A stretch of DNA of 64,000 nt from Pandoraea iniqua (GTDB lineage: Bacteria > Pseudomonadota > Gammaproteobacteria > Burkholderiales > Burkholderiaceae): NCBI RefSeq assembly GCF_902459685.1, contig NZ_CABPSF010000003.1:62001-126000 (forward strand), given 5' to 3'. The position numbers were made by a program, and so were the translations under genes. The stretch's first letter is position 1; every line of letters starts with the position of its first letter. Shown here piece by piece: positions 1 to 9,340 of the stretch. The notes under the pieces were generated by a model. That model was not told where the DNA came from, searched no databases, and worked only from the letters and a program-made list of their open reading frames with translations.

Positions 1-540
1 GTTCACGCCCGCCGCGCCTGCGACGGCACCGTCGTCATTCACGAGCAGTTCGAGGGCAGGGCTGTGATCGAGAATGCGCGCACCGGCTTCCTTCACGCGC
101 TTGCGCATCAGGCGCATGTACTCCGGCCCCTGTACCGAGGTGCGCTGTTCTTCGCCAAACTCGTCGACGGGAAACGGGTAACCCCATTGCGCCAGTTGCT
201 GAACATTGGTCCATGTCTGTTCAAGCACCCGGTCCATCCAGACGGATTCGGCCAGTTGCCCGCCCATCTCGAAGCGGCTCGCCTTGGCCCGCTCGCGGGC
301 ATCGCCCGTCGGCGGCACATACCAGACGGCGGTCCCTGACGGGGCCGTCGCACCCGACGTGCCGCAATAGCCCTTGTCCGCCAGCACGACGCGCGCGCCG
401 TTGGCCGCCGCGCTGATGGCGGCCCACGTCCCGGCAGGGCCGCCGCCGATCACCAGCACGTCGGCTTCAAGTCGCTTGCCGATGAAGGCATCCGATACTG
501 CATTCGCGGGTTTTCTCACCTGCGCATGGGTTTCACTCAT
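1..540 (-). CDS. FAD-dependent oxidoreductase, fumarate reductase/succinate dehydrogenase flavoprotein type (partial)
   Basis: The gene runs off the left edge, so only the first 180 codons are visible. The start at 540 follows a strong GGAGGTGG ribosome site. After a short leader there is a Rossmann FAD-binding motif, VLVIGGGPAGTWAAI (about residues 29-43), then VVLADKGYCGTSGATAPSGT, the usual second part of the flavin pocket in this superfamily. It should be a soluble flavoprotein that oxidises or reduces an unidentified substrate. It is divergent from a Crp/Fnr-type regulator and an ABC uptake operon of the sulfonate/nitrate class, so a role in using an organosulfur or organonitrogen compound is plausible but inferred. 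The substrate cannot be read from this fragment. Confidence 0.8.
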   Translation of the reverse strand, partial: MSETHAQVRKPANAVSDAFIGKRLEADVLVIGGGPAGTWAAISAAANGARVVLADKGYCGTSGATAPSGTAVWYVPPTGDARERAKASRFEMGGQLAESVWMDRVLEQTWTNVQQLAQWGYPFPVDEFGEEQRTSVQGPEYMRLMRKRVKEAGARILDHSPALELLVNDDGAVAGAAGVN

Positions 541-571
541 TGGCACCACCTCCTGATCGTTGCTATCCGAA

Positions 572-596
572 ATGCGGAACGGCACCCGTCCCGCAT
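572..596. promoter_or_regulatory. Imperfect inverted repeat in a divergent promoter region
   Basis: ATGCGGAACGG, a three-base spacer, then CCGTCCCGCAT: 11-bp arms with one mismatch, between the start of the flavoprotein gene (540) and the start of the Crp/Fnr-like regulator (708). It could be the regulator's operator; this is inference from symmetry and position only. Confidence 0.35.
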
Positions 597-707
597 GAAT
601 TTCCATATGCCGATTCGTCACTTGGCAGGCGCGCGAAACGGGGTAATGTGGTCAATTCCCCGCATCACCGCACCCCTCGATTCCTCTCTCTATCAGCCAG
701 TGGCGAC

Positions 708-1601
708 ATGGAAGCACCCGCACCCGACGTACTCGATACGCCCCCCACGACCGACCCGCACGCCGCACCGGGCTACGCCAATCCGGGTCAGCGAATCGCC
801 CTTCAGGCAGCGAGCCATTTGCCGTTGCAGTCGAGTGGCCGCGACCTGACGGCGCAACAGCGCGACATCGTATGGGCCGCGTTTCGCAACAACGCCGGCT
901 TACGTAACTGGCCTGACGACGTACTCGACGCGCTTGTCGGCGCGGGGCATTTGCGGACCTATCCCGACGGCACGCTGATCTACGGTGCGGGGGAGGCCTG
1001 CCCGGACATTCACGTCATCCTCTCCGGCGTGCTCGAATGGGAGTGGTCGAGCCCCGAGGGCGGTCGTGCCGTCGAAGACTTCATCCCGCCCGGTGAAGTC
1101 GCCAACTTCATTGCCGTCTTGACCGGCGAAACCTCAGTACACAATCAGCGCGCGCGGGGTCTCACGCGGCTGTTTCATATCCCTGCCCATGCGCTCCATA
1201 CCCAACTGGCGCGCGACCCGACGCTCACGGCCACGTTGCTGCGCCTGATTGCCGGCCGTGCACGCGGGCTTCACGACCGTCTGGGGCGGCATAGCCTGAC
1301 CCCGTTCCGCGCGCGTCTTGCCTATCAGTTGCTCGCGCTGGCCAAACGCTATGGCGTGCCCGAGACCGCTGAGACCCACGGCGCCGCTGGCGGTATCGCG
1401 CTTAGCCTGCGGCTGTCGCAGGAAGACCTCGCGGCACTGCTGATGGCCTCGCGCCAGTACCTCAATCGCGAATTCCGCTGGTTTCTGGACCGGCACATCG
1501 TGCGCATCCGGTACGGGCGCATCACGCTGCTCGATCTGGCGCAACTGCGCGCCATCAGTGAAGGCGTCGATGAAGGACATTCTGGGAGCGGTGAGGCGTA
1601 A
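708..1601 (+). CDS. Crp/Fnr family transcriptional regulator
   Basis: A 297-residue protein with an N-terminal cyclic-nucleotide-binding-type beta-barrel (LRTYPDGTLIYGAGE, then ILSGVLEWEW) and a C-terminal winged helix with LSQEDLAALLMASRQYLNRE as the recognition part. I chose ATG 708 because upstream in-frame starts give an unconserved-looking leader. No FNR-type cysteine cluster is visible near the N-terminus, so iron-sulfur oxygen sensing is unlikely. It sits between a divergent flavoprotein gene and a downstream ABC operon, so it probably controls one or both. The effector is unknown. Confidence 0.8.
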   Translation: MEAPAPDVLDTPPTTDPHAAPGYANPGQRIALQAASHLPLQSSGRDLTAQQRDIVWAAFRNNAGLRNWPDDVLDALVGAGHLRTYPDGTLIYGAGEACPDIHVILSGVLEWEWSSPEGGRAVEDFIPPGEVANFIAVLTGETSVHNQRARGLTRLFHIPAHALHTQLARDPTLTATLLRLIAGRARGLHDRLGRHSLTPFRARLAYQLLALAKRYGVPETAETHGAAGGIALSLRLSQEDLAALLMASRQYLNREFRWFLDRHIVRIRYGRITLLDLAQLRAISEGVDEGHSGSGEA

Positions 1602-1829
1602 CGATCTGTCACCAAGCCGACAGTGCTTCGCGTGATTTCTGCTACGCAAAGCATCGTTTCGACTTTGGCAGTGGCCATGAGCGACCTAATGGTTCTGGCA
1701 AAGGGCGAACGGCTTATGCCTGAGCGCCATAACCTTGTCTGATTTGCTTCGTTGACCGCGACGGCGCCGCGCCGCTACTTTCGGGCTTCTCTGCACCCAT
1801 CCAGCCCGCCCTTGAGGACGCCCTCCGCC

Positions 1830-2915
1830 ATGCGTTTTGCCCATTCCTTTCTGCACTCGCTGCACAAGCTCGCGCCATCGCCTCTGATCCAACGCTTCAA
1901 ACCGTCCGGTATTCGTCGACACGCGCTGCGCCTGCTGCTGGTGGGCCTGTCGCTCGCCACTGCCGTGCCTGCGGCACACGCGGAAGGCCGCATCCGTATC
2001 GCCGAGCAATTCGGCATCGTCTATCTGCTACTCAACGTGGTACGCGATCAGCAACTGATCGAGCAGGAAGGCCGCAAGCTGGGCGTGGATGTCAAAGTCG
2101 ACTGGGCGAAGCTGTCGGGCGGGGCCGCCATCAACGACGCCTTGCTCTCGGGCGCGATCGATATCGCCGGGGCGGGTGTCGGGCCGCTCATCACCGTCTG
2201 GGACCGGACGTATGGCCGCCAGAACGTGAAGGGCGTGGCGTCGCTGGGCAGCCTGCCGTACTACCTCATCAGCAACAATCCGAAGGTGCGCACGATTGCC
2301 GACTTCACCGAGAAAGACCGCATTGCCTTGCCCGCCGTGAGCGTGTCGGTGCAGTCGCGCGTGTTGCAATACGCGGCGGCCAAGCAATGGGGCGACGGAT
2401 CGTTCGACCGGCTCGACAAGCTCACGCAGACCATGGCGCACCCGGACGCCGCCGCCGCGATCATTGCGGGCGGCACCGAGATCACGGGCCACTTCGGCAC
2501 GCCGCCGTTTCAGGAGCAGGAGCTGGCCGCCAATCCGAACGCCCACATCGTGCTCGATTCGTACGAGGTGCTCGGCGGTCCGAGTTCGGCCACGGTGCTC
2601 TACACGACCGAGAAATACCGCAACGACAACCCCAAGACGTATCGCGCCTTCGTGCTCGCGCTCGCCCGGGCGGCGGACTTCGTCAAGCACCAGCCCGAGG
2701 CCGCCGCCGACATCTACATCCGGGTGAATCAGGCGAAGACCGACAAGAAGCTGCTGGTGAGCATTATCAAAGACCCGAAGGTGGACTTCTCGATCACGCC
2801 GCAAAACACGCTGGGGCTGGCGCAGTTCATGCAACGTGTGGGTGCCGTGCGTCATAAGCCGGCGTCGTGGCGTGACTACTTCTTCGCAGAACCCGCGCTG
2901 GGGCAGGGGAGCTGA
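1830..2915 (+). CDS. ABC transporter substrate-binding protein, NMT1/SsuA-like
   Basis: A 361-residue periplasmic solute receptor. The start at 1830 gives a long basic leader followed by a hydrophobic core (LRLLLVGLSLATAVPAAHA) and an expected cleavage site just before EGRIRIAEQFG. The mature part has the family layout: an early beta strand, then GGAAINDALLSGAIDIAGAGVGPLI, the loop that lines the ligand cleft in sulfonate, taurine and nitrate receptors. An upstream TTG (1752) is in frame but would put 26 odd residues before the signal peptide. It is followed after one base by the ATPase gene. The ligand is not determined; linkage to serine acetyltransferase favours a sulfur source. Confidence 0.85.
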   Translation: MRFAHSFLHSLHKLAPSPLIQRFKPSGIRRHALRLLLVGLSLATAVPAAHAEGRIRIAEQFGIVYLLLNVVRDQQLIEQEGRKLGVDVKVDWAKLSGGAAINDALLSGAIDIAGAGVGPLITVWDRTYGRQNVKGVASLGSLPYYLISNNPKVRTIADFTEKDRIALPAVSVSVQSRVLQYAAAKQWGDGSFDRLDKLTQTMAHPDAAAAIIAGGTEITGHFGTPPFQEQELAANPNAHIVLDSYEVLGGPSSATVLYTTEKYRNDNPKTYRAFVLALARAADFVKHQPEAAADIYIRVNQAKTDKKLLVSIIKDPKVDFSITPQNTLGLAQFMQRVGAVRHKPASWRDYFFAEPALGQGS

Positions 2916-2916
2916 G

Positions 2917-3711
2917 ATGGCGGTGGTGCTTGAGGTTAGCGGCCTCGACATTGAATTCCGCAGCCATGGGCGGCGTGTGCAGGCCGTGAGCGATGTGTCG
3001 TTCGATGTCCATGACGGCGATCGTTTCGTGCTGCTCGGGCCGTCGGGCTGCGGCAAATCGACCTTGCTCAAGACGATTGCCGGGTTCGTGAGCCCGACGC
3101 GTGGCGAGATTCGCCTCGACGGGCAGCGCATCGACAAGCCCGGCATCGACCGCATGGTCGTGTTTCAGGAGTTCGATCAACTGGCGCCGTGGAAGACGGT
3201 CGTGCAGAACGTGATGTTTCCGTTGCGCGCGGCGCTACGGCTCTCCCGGCAGGAAGCGCGTGAGCGAGCGTTGGAGACACTGGATAAGGTCGGACTCTCG
3301 CGCTATGCCAACGCATTTCCGCACACGTTGTCCGGCGGCATGAAGCAGCGCGTGGCGATTGCGCGCGCGCTCGCGGTGCGCCCGCGCGTGCTGCTCATGG
3401 ACGAACCGTTCGCCGCGCTCGATGCCCTGACCCGCTCCCGCATGCAGGAGGAGCTTTTGCGGCTGTGGGACGACACGCGCGTGACGCTTATCTTCGTCAC
3501 CCATTCCATTGAAGAGGCCCTGATCGTGGGCAACCGTATTGTCTTGCTCGACGCCCAGCCCGGCCGTCTGCGTGCAGAACTCGATGCCGGTGCGTTCGCG
3601 CTCGACGACGTGGGCACGCCCGCGTTTCAGCGAGCCGCAACCCGCATTCACGATCTGTTGTTCGGCGAGGATGAGCCGGTGCCGCGCCAGTACGGCAAGG
3701 AGGCGTTGTGA
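2917..3711 (+). CDS. ABC transporter ATP-binding protein (SsuB/TauB class)
   Basis: A 264-residue ATPase of the nitrate/sulfonate/taurine importer class. Visible motifs: Walker A GPSGCGKST, Q-loop in VVFQEFDQL, signature LSGGMKQR, Walker B VLLMDEPFAALD and the switch histidine in FVTHSIEEA. It couples ATP hydrolysis at the inner face of the membrane to import through the next gene product. It starts one base after the receptor stop and overlaps the permease start by 4 bp, so the three are one transcription unit. Confidence 0.92.
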   Translation: MAVVLEVSGLDIEFRSHGRRVQAVSDVSFDVHDGDRFVLLGPSGCGKSTLLKTIAGFVSPTRGEIRLDGQRIDKPGIDRMVVFQEFDQLAPWKTVVQNVMFPLRAALRLSRQEARERALETLDKVGLSRYANAFPHTLSGGMKQRVAIARALAVRPRVLLMDEPFAALDALTRSRMQEELLRLWDDTRVTLIFVTHSIEEALIVGNRIVLLDAQPGRLRAELDAGAFALDDVGTPAFQRAATRIHDLLFGEDEPVPRQYGKEAL

Positions 3712-4637
3712 GCCAGTTGCCCTCCGAAGTCGTCCGCCTGCGGCCCGCGCAGCGTCAGGAGCGCATTTATCCGCGTACGCCGCGTCGTGCCAGCACGCGC
3801 GAAGCGGTCGTCGAGACGGCGGCTGAGTCGAACGTCTCCGTCGATACTCAGCCGAGCCGTTGGGCGATCCCCGTCTCCGTCTGGCGCAAGCTCGCGATCG
3901 GCATCGTGTTGATCGTGCTGTGGGAAGTCGCAGCACGTCTGGTCGACAATGATCTGCTCCTGCCGGGGGCGGGCGCCACGGCCCGCGCGTGGTGGGACGG
4001 TTGGATCAGCGGCGAGTTACTGAGCCGTACCGCCGCGTCGCTATGGGTCTTGCTGCGCGGCTATGCGTTAGGGGTGCTTTGCGCCTTCGCGCTGACGTCG
4101 CTCGCGATGGCCAGCGCGACCGGGCGTGACCTGCTGGCGCTACTGACCGGCATGTTCAACCCGTTGCCCTCCATTGCGTTGCTGCCGTTGGCATTGCTGT
4201 GGTTCGGGCTGGGCACGGGCAGCTTGCTCTTCGTTCTCGTACACGCGGTACTATGGCCGCTGGCGTTGAGCATCTACACAGGTTTCGAGGCGGTTTCGCC
4301 GACGCTGCGCATGATCGGGCGCAACTACGGACTCTCCGGATTGCGGCAGGTGGCGTGGATTCTCACCCCGGCGGCACTGCCCTCGGTGCTGTCCGGGCTG
4401 CGCGTCGGCTGGGCGTTTGCGTGGCGCACGCTGATTGCTGCGGAACTGGTGTTCGGTGCGAATACGGGCGGCGGCGGGCTGGGTTGGTATATCTACCAGA
4501 ACCGCAACGAGCTTTATACCGATCGCGTCTTTGCCGGTTTGCTGACGGTGATCGTGATCGGGCTCATCGTCGAGCATCTGGTCTTCGACACGCTGGCGCG
4601 GGTGACCGTGCGGCGCTGGGGCATGCAGACGGCCTGA
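3708..4637 (+). CDS. ABC transporter permease (SsuC/TauC class)
   Basis: A 309-residue inner-membrane permease starting at GTG 3708, which overlaps the ATPase stop (GTGA) and has AAGGAGG upstream. The first 60 residues are basic and cytosolic. About six membrane segments follow, and the EAA-loop region reads MIGRNYGLSGLRQVAWILTP, the coupling helix that contacts the ATPase. It completes the receptor-ATPase-permease set. The N-terminal extension is longer than usual for the family. Confidence 0.9.
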   Translation: MSQLPSEVVRLRPAQRQERIYPRTPRRASTREAVVETAAESNVSVDTQPSRWAIPVSVWRKLAIGIVLIVLWEVAARLVDNDLLLPGAGATARAWWDGWISGELLSRTAASLWVLLRGYALGVLCAFALTSLAMASATGRDLLALLTGMFNPLPSIALLPLALLWFGLGTGSLLFVLVHAVLWPLALSIYTGFEAVSPTLRMIGRNYGLSGLRQVAWILTPAALPSVLSGLRVGWAFAWRTLIAAELVFGANTGGGGLGWYIYQNRNELYTDRVFAGLLTVIVIGLIVEHLVFDTLARVTVRRWGMQTA

Positions 4638-4730
4638 TATGGCCCGGTGCCTCGTGACTGGTAGCGACACGCGCCTCATTTCGACATTTCATTGCCGTCG
4701 ACGGCAATTTCAAAAGCAGGAGCATCACTC

Positions 4731-5666
4731 GTGGCAGCGTTTGACATTGACGACGTCGTTACCTCATTGCACGCCGCGCGCGTTCGCTGGCGCGAGCGGC
4801 AGCGCCGCTTTCTCGAACCCGGCGGGCGCGACCTGCCGTCGCGCGAGCGGCTCGCCGACGTCGTCGGGTTACTCAAGGGCGTGCTGTTTCCGATGCGCCT
4901 CGGCCCGCTCGAACTCCATCAGCAGGGCGAAAACTACTACGTCGGTCATGCGCTTGCCAGTGCACTGAACGGCTTGGCGGAACAGGTGCGGCTCGAGTGG
5001 CGATACAAGGATCGGCACGACACCGACATCGATGCGGCGCTGGTGGAAGAGCGCGCCCACGTGGCGGTGCAGGAGTTTGCTCGGCGCCTGCCGCAGATTC
5101 GCGAACTGCTCGACTGCGACGTGCTGGCCGCCTATCAGGGCGACCCGGCAGCGGGCAGCGTCGACGAGGTGCTGCTGTGCTATCCGGGCATTCTCGCGAT
5201 GATTCACCATCGTCTCGCGCATGAACTGTACCGGCTCGAACTGCCGCTGCTTGCTCGCATCATCGCGGAACAGGCGCACTCGGAAACGGGTATCGATATT
5301 CATCCGGGCGCACAGATCGGCGCGGGGTTCTTCATCGATCACGGCACGGGTGTGGTGATTGGCGAGACGGCCATTCTGGGCCAGCGCGTACGGGTGTATC
5401 AGGCGGTGACGCTCGGTGCGAAGCGCTTCCCGGCGGACGACGACGGCAATCCGCGCAAGGGTCTCGCGCGCCATCCGATCGTGGAAGACAACGTGGTCAT
5501 CTACGCGGGCGCGACGATTCTGGGCCGCGTCACCATCGGTCAGGGTTCGGTGATCGGCGGGAACGTGTGGCTTACGCAAGATGTGCCGCCGTACAGCAAC
5601 ATCACGCAGGCCAAGTCGCGCAGCGAAGCCGGTGCGTCGTCGCGGGACGAGAGCGACCGGCTGTAA
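4731..5666 (+). CDS. epsC: Serine O-acetyltransferase (EpsC/CysE type)
   Basis: A 311-residue enzyme that transfers acetyl from acetyl-CoA to L-serine, giving O-acetylserine for cysteine synthesis. The C-terminal half carries the left-handed beta-helix hexapeptide repeats: IDIHPGAQIGAGFFIDHGTG, VVIGETAILG, and VVIYAGATILGRVTIGQGSV, with the catalytic histidine and aspartate in FIDHGTG. The helical N-terminal domain is longer than in enterobacterial CysE, as in the EpsC group. I chose GTG 4731 because GCAGGAGC lies at a good distance. Placement 93 bp after a sulfonate-type importer fits sulfur scavenging feeding cysteine synthesis (inference). Confidence 0.9.
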   Translation: MAAFDIDDVVTSLHAARVRWRERQRRFLEPGGRDLPSRERLADVVGLLKGVLFPMRLGPLELHQQGENYYVGHALASALNGLAEQVRLEWRYKDRHDTDIDAALVEERAHVAVQEFARRLPQIRELLDCDVLAAYQGDPAAGSVDEVLLCYPGILAMIHHRLAHELYRLELPLLARIIAEQAHSETGIDIHPGAQIGAGFFIDHGTGVVIGETAILGQRVRVYQAVTLGAKRFPADDDGNPRKGLARHPIVEDNVVIYAGATILGRVTIGQGSVIGGNVWLTQDVPPYSNITQAKSRSEAGASSRDESDRL

Positions 5667-5695
5667 CCCGGTCGTTGTTGCGCATCAACTGACAG

Positions 5696-5737
5696 AACCG
5701 GGCGACGCCGCACCGTTGCGGTACGTCGCCCCCGGTT
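5696..5737. terminator. Hairpin between convergent genes
   Basis: AACCGGGCGACG pairs with CGTCGCCCCCGGTT around a 16-base loop that itself contains CCGCA/TGCGG. It lies between the stop of epsC (5666) and the stop of the convergent cusF (5745). There is no long T run, so this may be a bidirectional barrier rather than a classical intrinsic terminator. Confidence 0.55.
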
Positions 5738-5744
5738 CCTCGCC

Positions 5745-6128
5745 TTAGTTCTGCTTTTCCATCCGAACGATAGTCATGGTGCCGTTGACGTTTTCGACGC
5801 GCACTTTGACCTTGTCGCCCTCATGCACCTGCGCGGCCATGGCGGCGTCGCGGGTCTTGAACGCCATCGTCATCGCCGGCATGCCGACGTTTTCCAGCGG
5901 CCCGTGTTTGATGGTGACCATCCCCGTCGCAGTGTCCGTCTTGCGCACCACGGCATCCGTGAGCTGCCCTGCGGCGGCGGGTTTGGTGCCTTGCGCCGAC
6001 GGCGACATGGCCATGCCGTTCATATTGCCCATGTTGCTCATGTTGCCCATATCGCCTGCGGCAAAGGCGGCGGTGGAACTCGCGGCAAGCACCGCCATCG
6101 CCAGCATCGTCATTGACTTCATCTTCAT
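5745..6128 (-). CDS. cusF: CusF-like periplasmic Cu(I)/Ag(I) chaperone
   Basis: A 127-residue exported protein. A signal peptide ([23 protein letters not shown]) is followed by a Met/Asn-rich stretch and the small OB-fold CusF domain ending EKQN. The metal site is readable in [17 protein letters not shown]: the histidine and the two methionines of MTM are kept. The tryptophan that caps the metal in E. coli CusF is replaced by methionine (VGMPAMTM against VNWPEMTM). It should deliver Cu(I) or Ag(I) to the CusCBA pump in the periplasm. Its ATG overlaps the cusA stop by 4 bp, so it is the last gene of the operon. Confidence 0.88.
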   Translation of the reverse strand: MKMKSMTMLAMAVLAASSTAAFAAGDMGNMSNMGNMNGMAMSPSAQGTKPAAAGQLTDAVVRKTDTATGMVTIKHGPLENVGMPAMTMAFKTRDAAMAAQVHEGDKVKVRVENVNGTMTIVRMEKQN

Positions 6129-9100
6129 TGCATTTCTCCAGAGGTAAGGGAAGGCACGTCCGTGCCAGAGGAAACAACCGGGGGTGTTGCGTCGGGGCCA
6201 GCGCGCTGCGCCTGTCTCAAGCGGCGACGCTGGAATAAGAACCAAGCGGCGGGAATCACGAACATCGACAGCAACGGTGCCGTGACCATGCCGCCGACCA
6301 TCGGCGCGGCAATGCGCTGCATGACTTCCGAGCCGGTGCCATGTCCGACCATGATCGGGACGAGACCGGCGAGCACGACGGCCACCGTCATGGCTTTCGG
6401 ACGCACTCGTAGCACGGCGCCTTCGCGAATGGCGTCACTGAGCATGGCTTCGCTCAACGTTTCGCCAAGGGCCAGCCGGCGGTTAAGGGCACCCTTCAGA
6501 TACAAGAGCATCACGACGCCGAATTCCGCCGCGACACCGGCCAGCGCGATGAAGCCCACCGACGTGGCGACCGACACGGCGTGACCCAGCAGCCAGATGA
6601 GCCAGAAGCCGCCGACCAGTGCGAAGGGCACCGTCGACATCAGCAGGGCAGCGTCCGCTGCCGAGTTGAACGTCAAGAACAGCAGGATGAAGATGACCGC
6701 GAGCGTGATCGGAATCACCGTGCGCAGTGTCGTGGCGGCGCGTTCCAGATATTCGAACTGACCGGACCATGCGATGGAATAGCCCGGCGGCAGCACGACC
6801 TTCTGTGCGACCGCGTGCTGCATGGCCTTGACGGCCGACTGGAGGTCGGTGTCCCGAATGTCCACGTAGACGTAGCCGGCCAGCCGGGCGTTTTCGCTGC
6901 GGATCATCGGCGGCCCGTCGGTCAGCTTGATATCGGCCACATCGGCCAGCCGGATCTGCGCGCCCCGGTCGGTGACGACCGGCAGTTGCCGAAGCGACTC
7001 CAGCGAATCGCGAACCTCGCGGGGATACCGCACGTTGATGGGAAACCGCTCCCGGCCCGCGATCACTTCACCGACGTTTTCGCCACCGATCGCCGACGAC
7101 ACCACCGACTGCACATCTGCCACCGACAAGTTGTAGCGTGCCGCCGCCTGACGGTTGACGTCCACATCGATGTAGCGGCCCCCGTTCAGACGCTCGGCAA
7201 GCGCCGATGTCACACCCGGCACGGGTTTCACTGCCGCTTCTACCTGCGTGGCGATCTTGTCGATCTGCGTCAGGTCCGGGCCGGAGATCTTCACGCCCAC
7301 GGGGGTCTTGATGCCGGTAGACAGCATGTCGAGCCGGTTTCGGATCGGCGGCACCCAGACGTTCGATAACCCCGGCACCTTGACCGTGCGGTCCAGTTCG
7401 TCGACCAGCTTCTCCGGCGTCATGCCCGGCCGCCATTGACTGCGCGGCTTGAACTGGATCGTGGTCTCGAACATTTCCAGCGGCGCTGGGTCCGTGGCCG
7501 TATCCGCGCGCCCCGATTTACCGAAGACGGTGGCAACTTCCGGCACGGTCTTGATCAACCGGTCCGTCTGCTGGAGCAGTTCCGTGGCTTTGGCGGCCGA
7601 AATGCCCGGCAACGCGGTGGGCATGTAGAGCAGGTCGCCTTCGTCGAGCGGCGGCAGAAACTCACCACCCAGCCGCGAAATGGGGATCGCTGTCAGCATC
7701 AGCGCCACGACGGCGATGCCGATGGTGATCCACGGACGCTGCAACGTGCGCTCCAGCAATGGCCGGTAGAGCCGGATCAAGACCCGGTTGATGGGATTGG
7801 ACGCCTCGTGCGGAATGCGCCCGCGAATCAGGTAGCCCATCAGCACCGGCACGAGCGTTACCGACAGCCCGGCCGCCGCCGCGATCGTGTACGTCTTGGT
7901 GAACGCGAGCGGCGAGAACAGCTTGCCTTCCTGTCCTTCGAGCGAGAACACCGGGATGAACGACAGCGTGATGATCAGCAGCGAGAAGAACAGCGCTGGC
8001 CCGACTTCGGCCGCCGAGTCGGCGATCAACTGCCATCGTTTCGCGCCGGTGAGGGGCGTGCCGGGGTGCGCGTGCTCGAACGCTTCCAGATGCTTGTGCG
8101 CGTTCTCGATCATGACGATGGCCGCGTCGATCATGGCGCCAATGGCGATGGCGATACCGCCCAACGACATCAGATTGGCGTTCACGCCCTGATAGCGCAT
8201 GACGATGAAGGCGGCCAGCACGCCCAGCGGCAACGACAGGATGGCGACAAATGCGCTGCGCAAATGGAACAGAAAGACCGCGCAGACCAGCCCGACGATG
8301 ATGAACTCCTCGATCAGCTTGTCTTTGAGGTTGTCGACCGCGCGCTCGATCAGTTGCGACCGGTCGTACGTCGTGACCACCTCGACGCCCGGTGGCAGCG
8401 ACTTTTTCAGGTCGGCCAGCCGGGCCTTGACGCCGTCGATCGTCGTCAACGCGTTCTTGCCCGAGCGCATGACGATGACCCCGCCGGCCACTTCGCCTTC
8501 GCCGTTCAATTCGGCGATGCCTCGCCGCATTTCCGGACCGATCTGGATGCGTGCAACGTCGCTGAGCAGTACCGGCGTGCCCGCGTCGTCGCTGCGCAAC
8601 GGGATGTGGCGGAAATCGTCCAGCGTTTGCAGATAGCCGGTGGAACGGACCATGTACTCCGACTCCGCCATTTCCACCACCGAACCGCCAGAGGCCTGAT
8701 TGGCCTTCGTCAACGCATCGATCACGGTGCTGTGCGTGATGCCGTAGGCGCGCAGCTTGTCCGGATCGAGGACGACCTGATACTGCCGGACCATGCCGCC
8801 CAGCGATGCGACCTCGGCAACGTCCGGCACCGACTTCAGCTCGAACTTGATGAACCAGTCGTTGAGCGCGCGCAACTGGCCCAAGTCATGTTTGCCGGTG
8901 CGGTCGACGAGCGCGTACTCGTAGACCCAGCCCACGCCCGTGGCATCCGGGCCCAGTGCTACGGTCGCGCCTTGCGGCAAGCGGCTTTGCACCTGATTGA
9001 GATACTCGAGCACGCGCGAGCGCGCCCAGTACTGGTCGGTCTTGTCGTCGAAGAGCACATAGATGAAGGCATCGCCGAACGACGAATACGCGCGAATCGT

Positions 9101-9340
9101 CTTGGCACCGGGCACGCCGAGCAACGTCGTCGTGAGCGGATACGTCACCTGATCTTCGATGACCTGCGGTGCTTTGCCCGGATACGACGCCTTGATGATC
9201 ACCTGCGTGTCCGACAGGTCGGGGAGGGCATCGAGCGGCGTTCGGGCGAGCGAGTACACGCCCCACGCCGCAACGAGTACGGTCGCCAGCAACACCAGAA
9301 AGCGGTTGTGGATCGACCAATGAATGATGCGGGCAATCAT
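6125..9340 (-). CDS. cusA: Heavy-metal RND efflux pump inner-membrane subunit, CusA type
   Basis: A 1071-residue proton-driven RND pump of the heavy-metal (HME) group. The TM4 segment reads [20 protein letters not shown], close to E. coli CusA and unlike the divalent-cation CzcA signature, so monovalent Cu(I)/Ag(I) is the likely substrate. Two large periplasmic loops and the twelve-helix RND arrangement are present, and the length is full for the family. The C-terminus overlaps cusF by 4 bp and the N-terminus overlaps cusB by 4 bp. The long open frame on the opposite strand (7436-9421) is a high-GC antisense shadow. Confidence 0.93.
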   Translation of the reverse strand: MIARIIHWSIHNRFLVLLATVLVAAWGVYSLARTPLDALPDLSDTQVIIKASYPGKAPQVIEDQVTYPLTTTLLGVPGAKTIRAYSSFGDAFIYVLFDDKTDQYWARSRVLEYLNQVQSRLPQGATVALGPDATGVGWVYEYALVDRTGKHDLGQLRALNDWFIKFELKSVPDVAEVASLGGMVRQYQVVLDPDKLRAYGITHSTVIDALTKANQASGGSVVEMAESEYMVRSTGYLQTLDDFRHIPLRSDDAGTPVLLSDVARIQIGPEMRRGIAELNGEGEVAGGVIVMRSGKNALTTIDGVKARLADLKKSLPPGVEVVTTYDRSQLIERAVDNLKDKLIEEFIIVGLVCAVFLFHLRSAFVAILSLPLGVLAAFIVMRYQGVNANLMSLGGIAIAIGAMIDAAIVMIENAHKHLEAFEHAHPGTPLTGAKRWQLIADSAAEVGPALFFSLLIITLSFIPVFSLEGQEGKLFSPLAFTKTYTIAAAAGLSVTLVPVLMGYLIRGRIPHEASNPINRVLIRLYRPLLERTLQRPWITIGIAVVALMLTAIPISRLGGEFLPPLDEGDLLYMPTALPGISAAKATELLQQTDRLIKTVPEVATVFGKSGRADTATDPAPLEMFETTIQFKPRSQWRPGMTPEKLVDELDRTVKVPGLSNVWVPPIRNRLDMLSTGIKTPVGVKISGPDLTQIDKIATQVEAAVKPVPGVTSALAERLNGGRYIDVDVNRQAAARYNLSVADVQSVVSSAIGGENVGEVIAGRERFPINVRYPREVRDSLESLRQLPVVTDRGAQIRLADVADIKLTDGPPMIRSENARLAGYVYVDIRDTDLQSAVKAMQHAVAQKVVLPPGYSIAWSGQFEYLERAATTLRTVIPITLAVIFILLFLTFNSAADAALLMSTVPFALVGGFWLIWLLGHAVSVATSVGFIALAGVAAEFGVVMLLYLKGALNRRLALGETLSEAMLSDAIREGAVLRVRPKAMTVAVVLAGLVPIMVGHGTGSEVMQRIAAPMVGGMVTAPLLSMFVIPAAWFLFQRRRLRQAQRAGPDATPPVVSSGTDVPSLTSGEMQ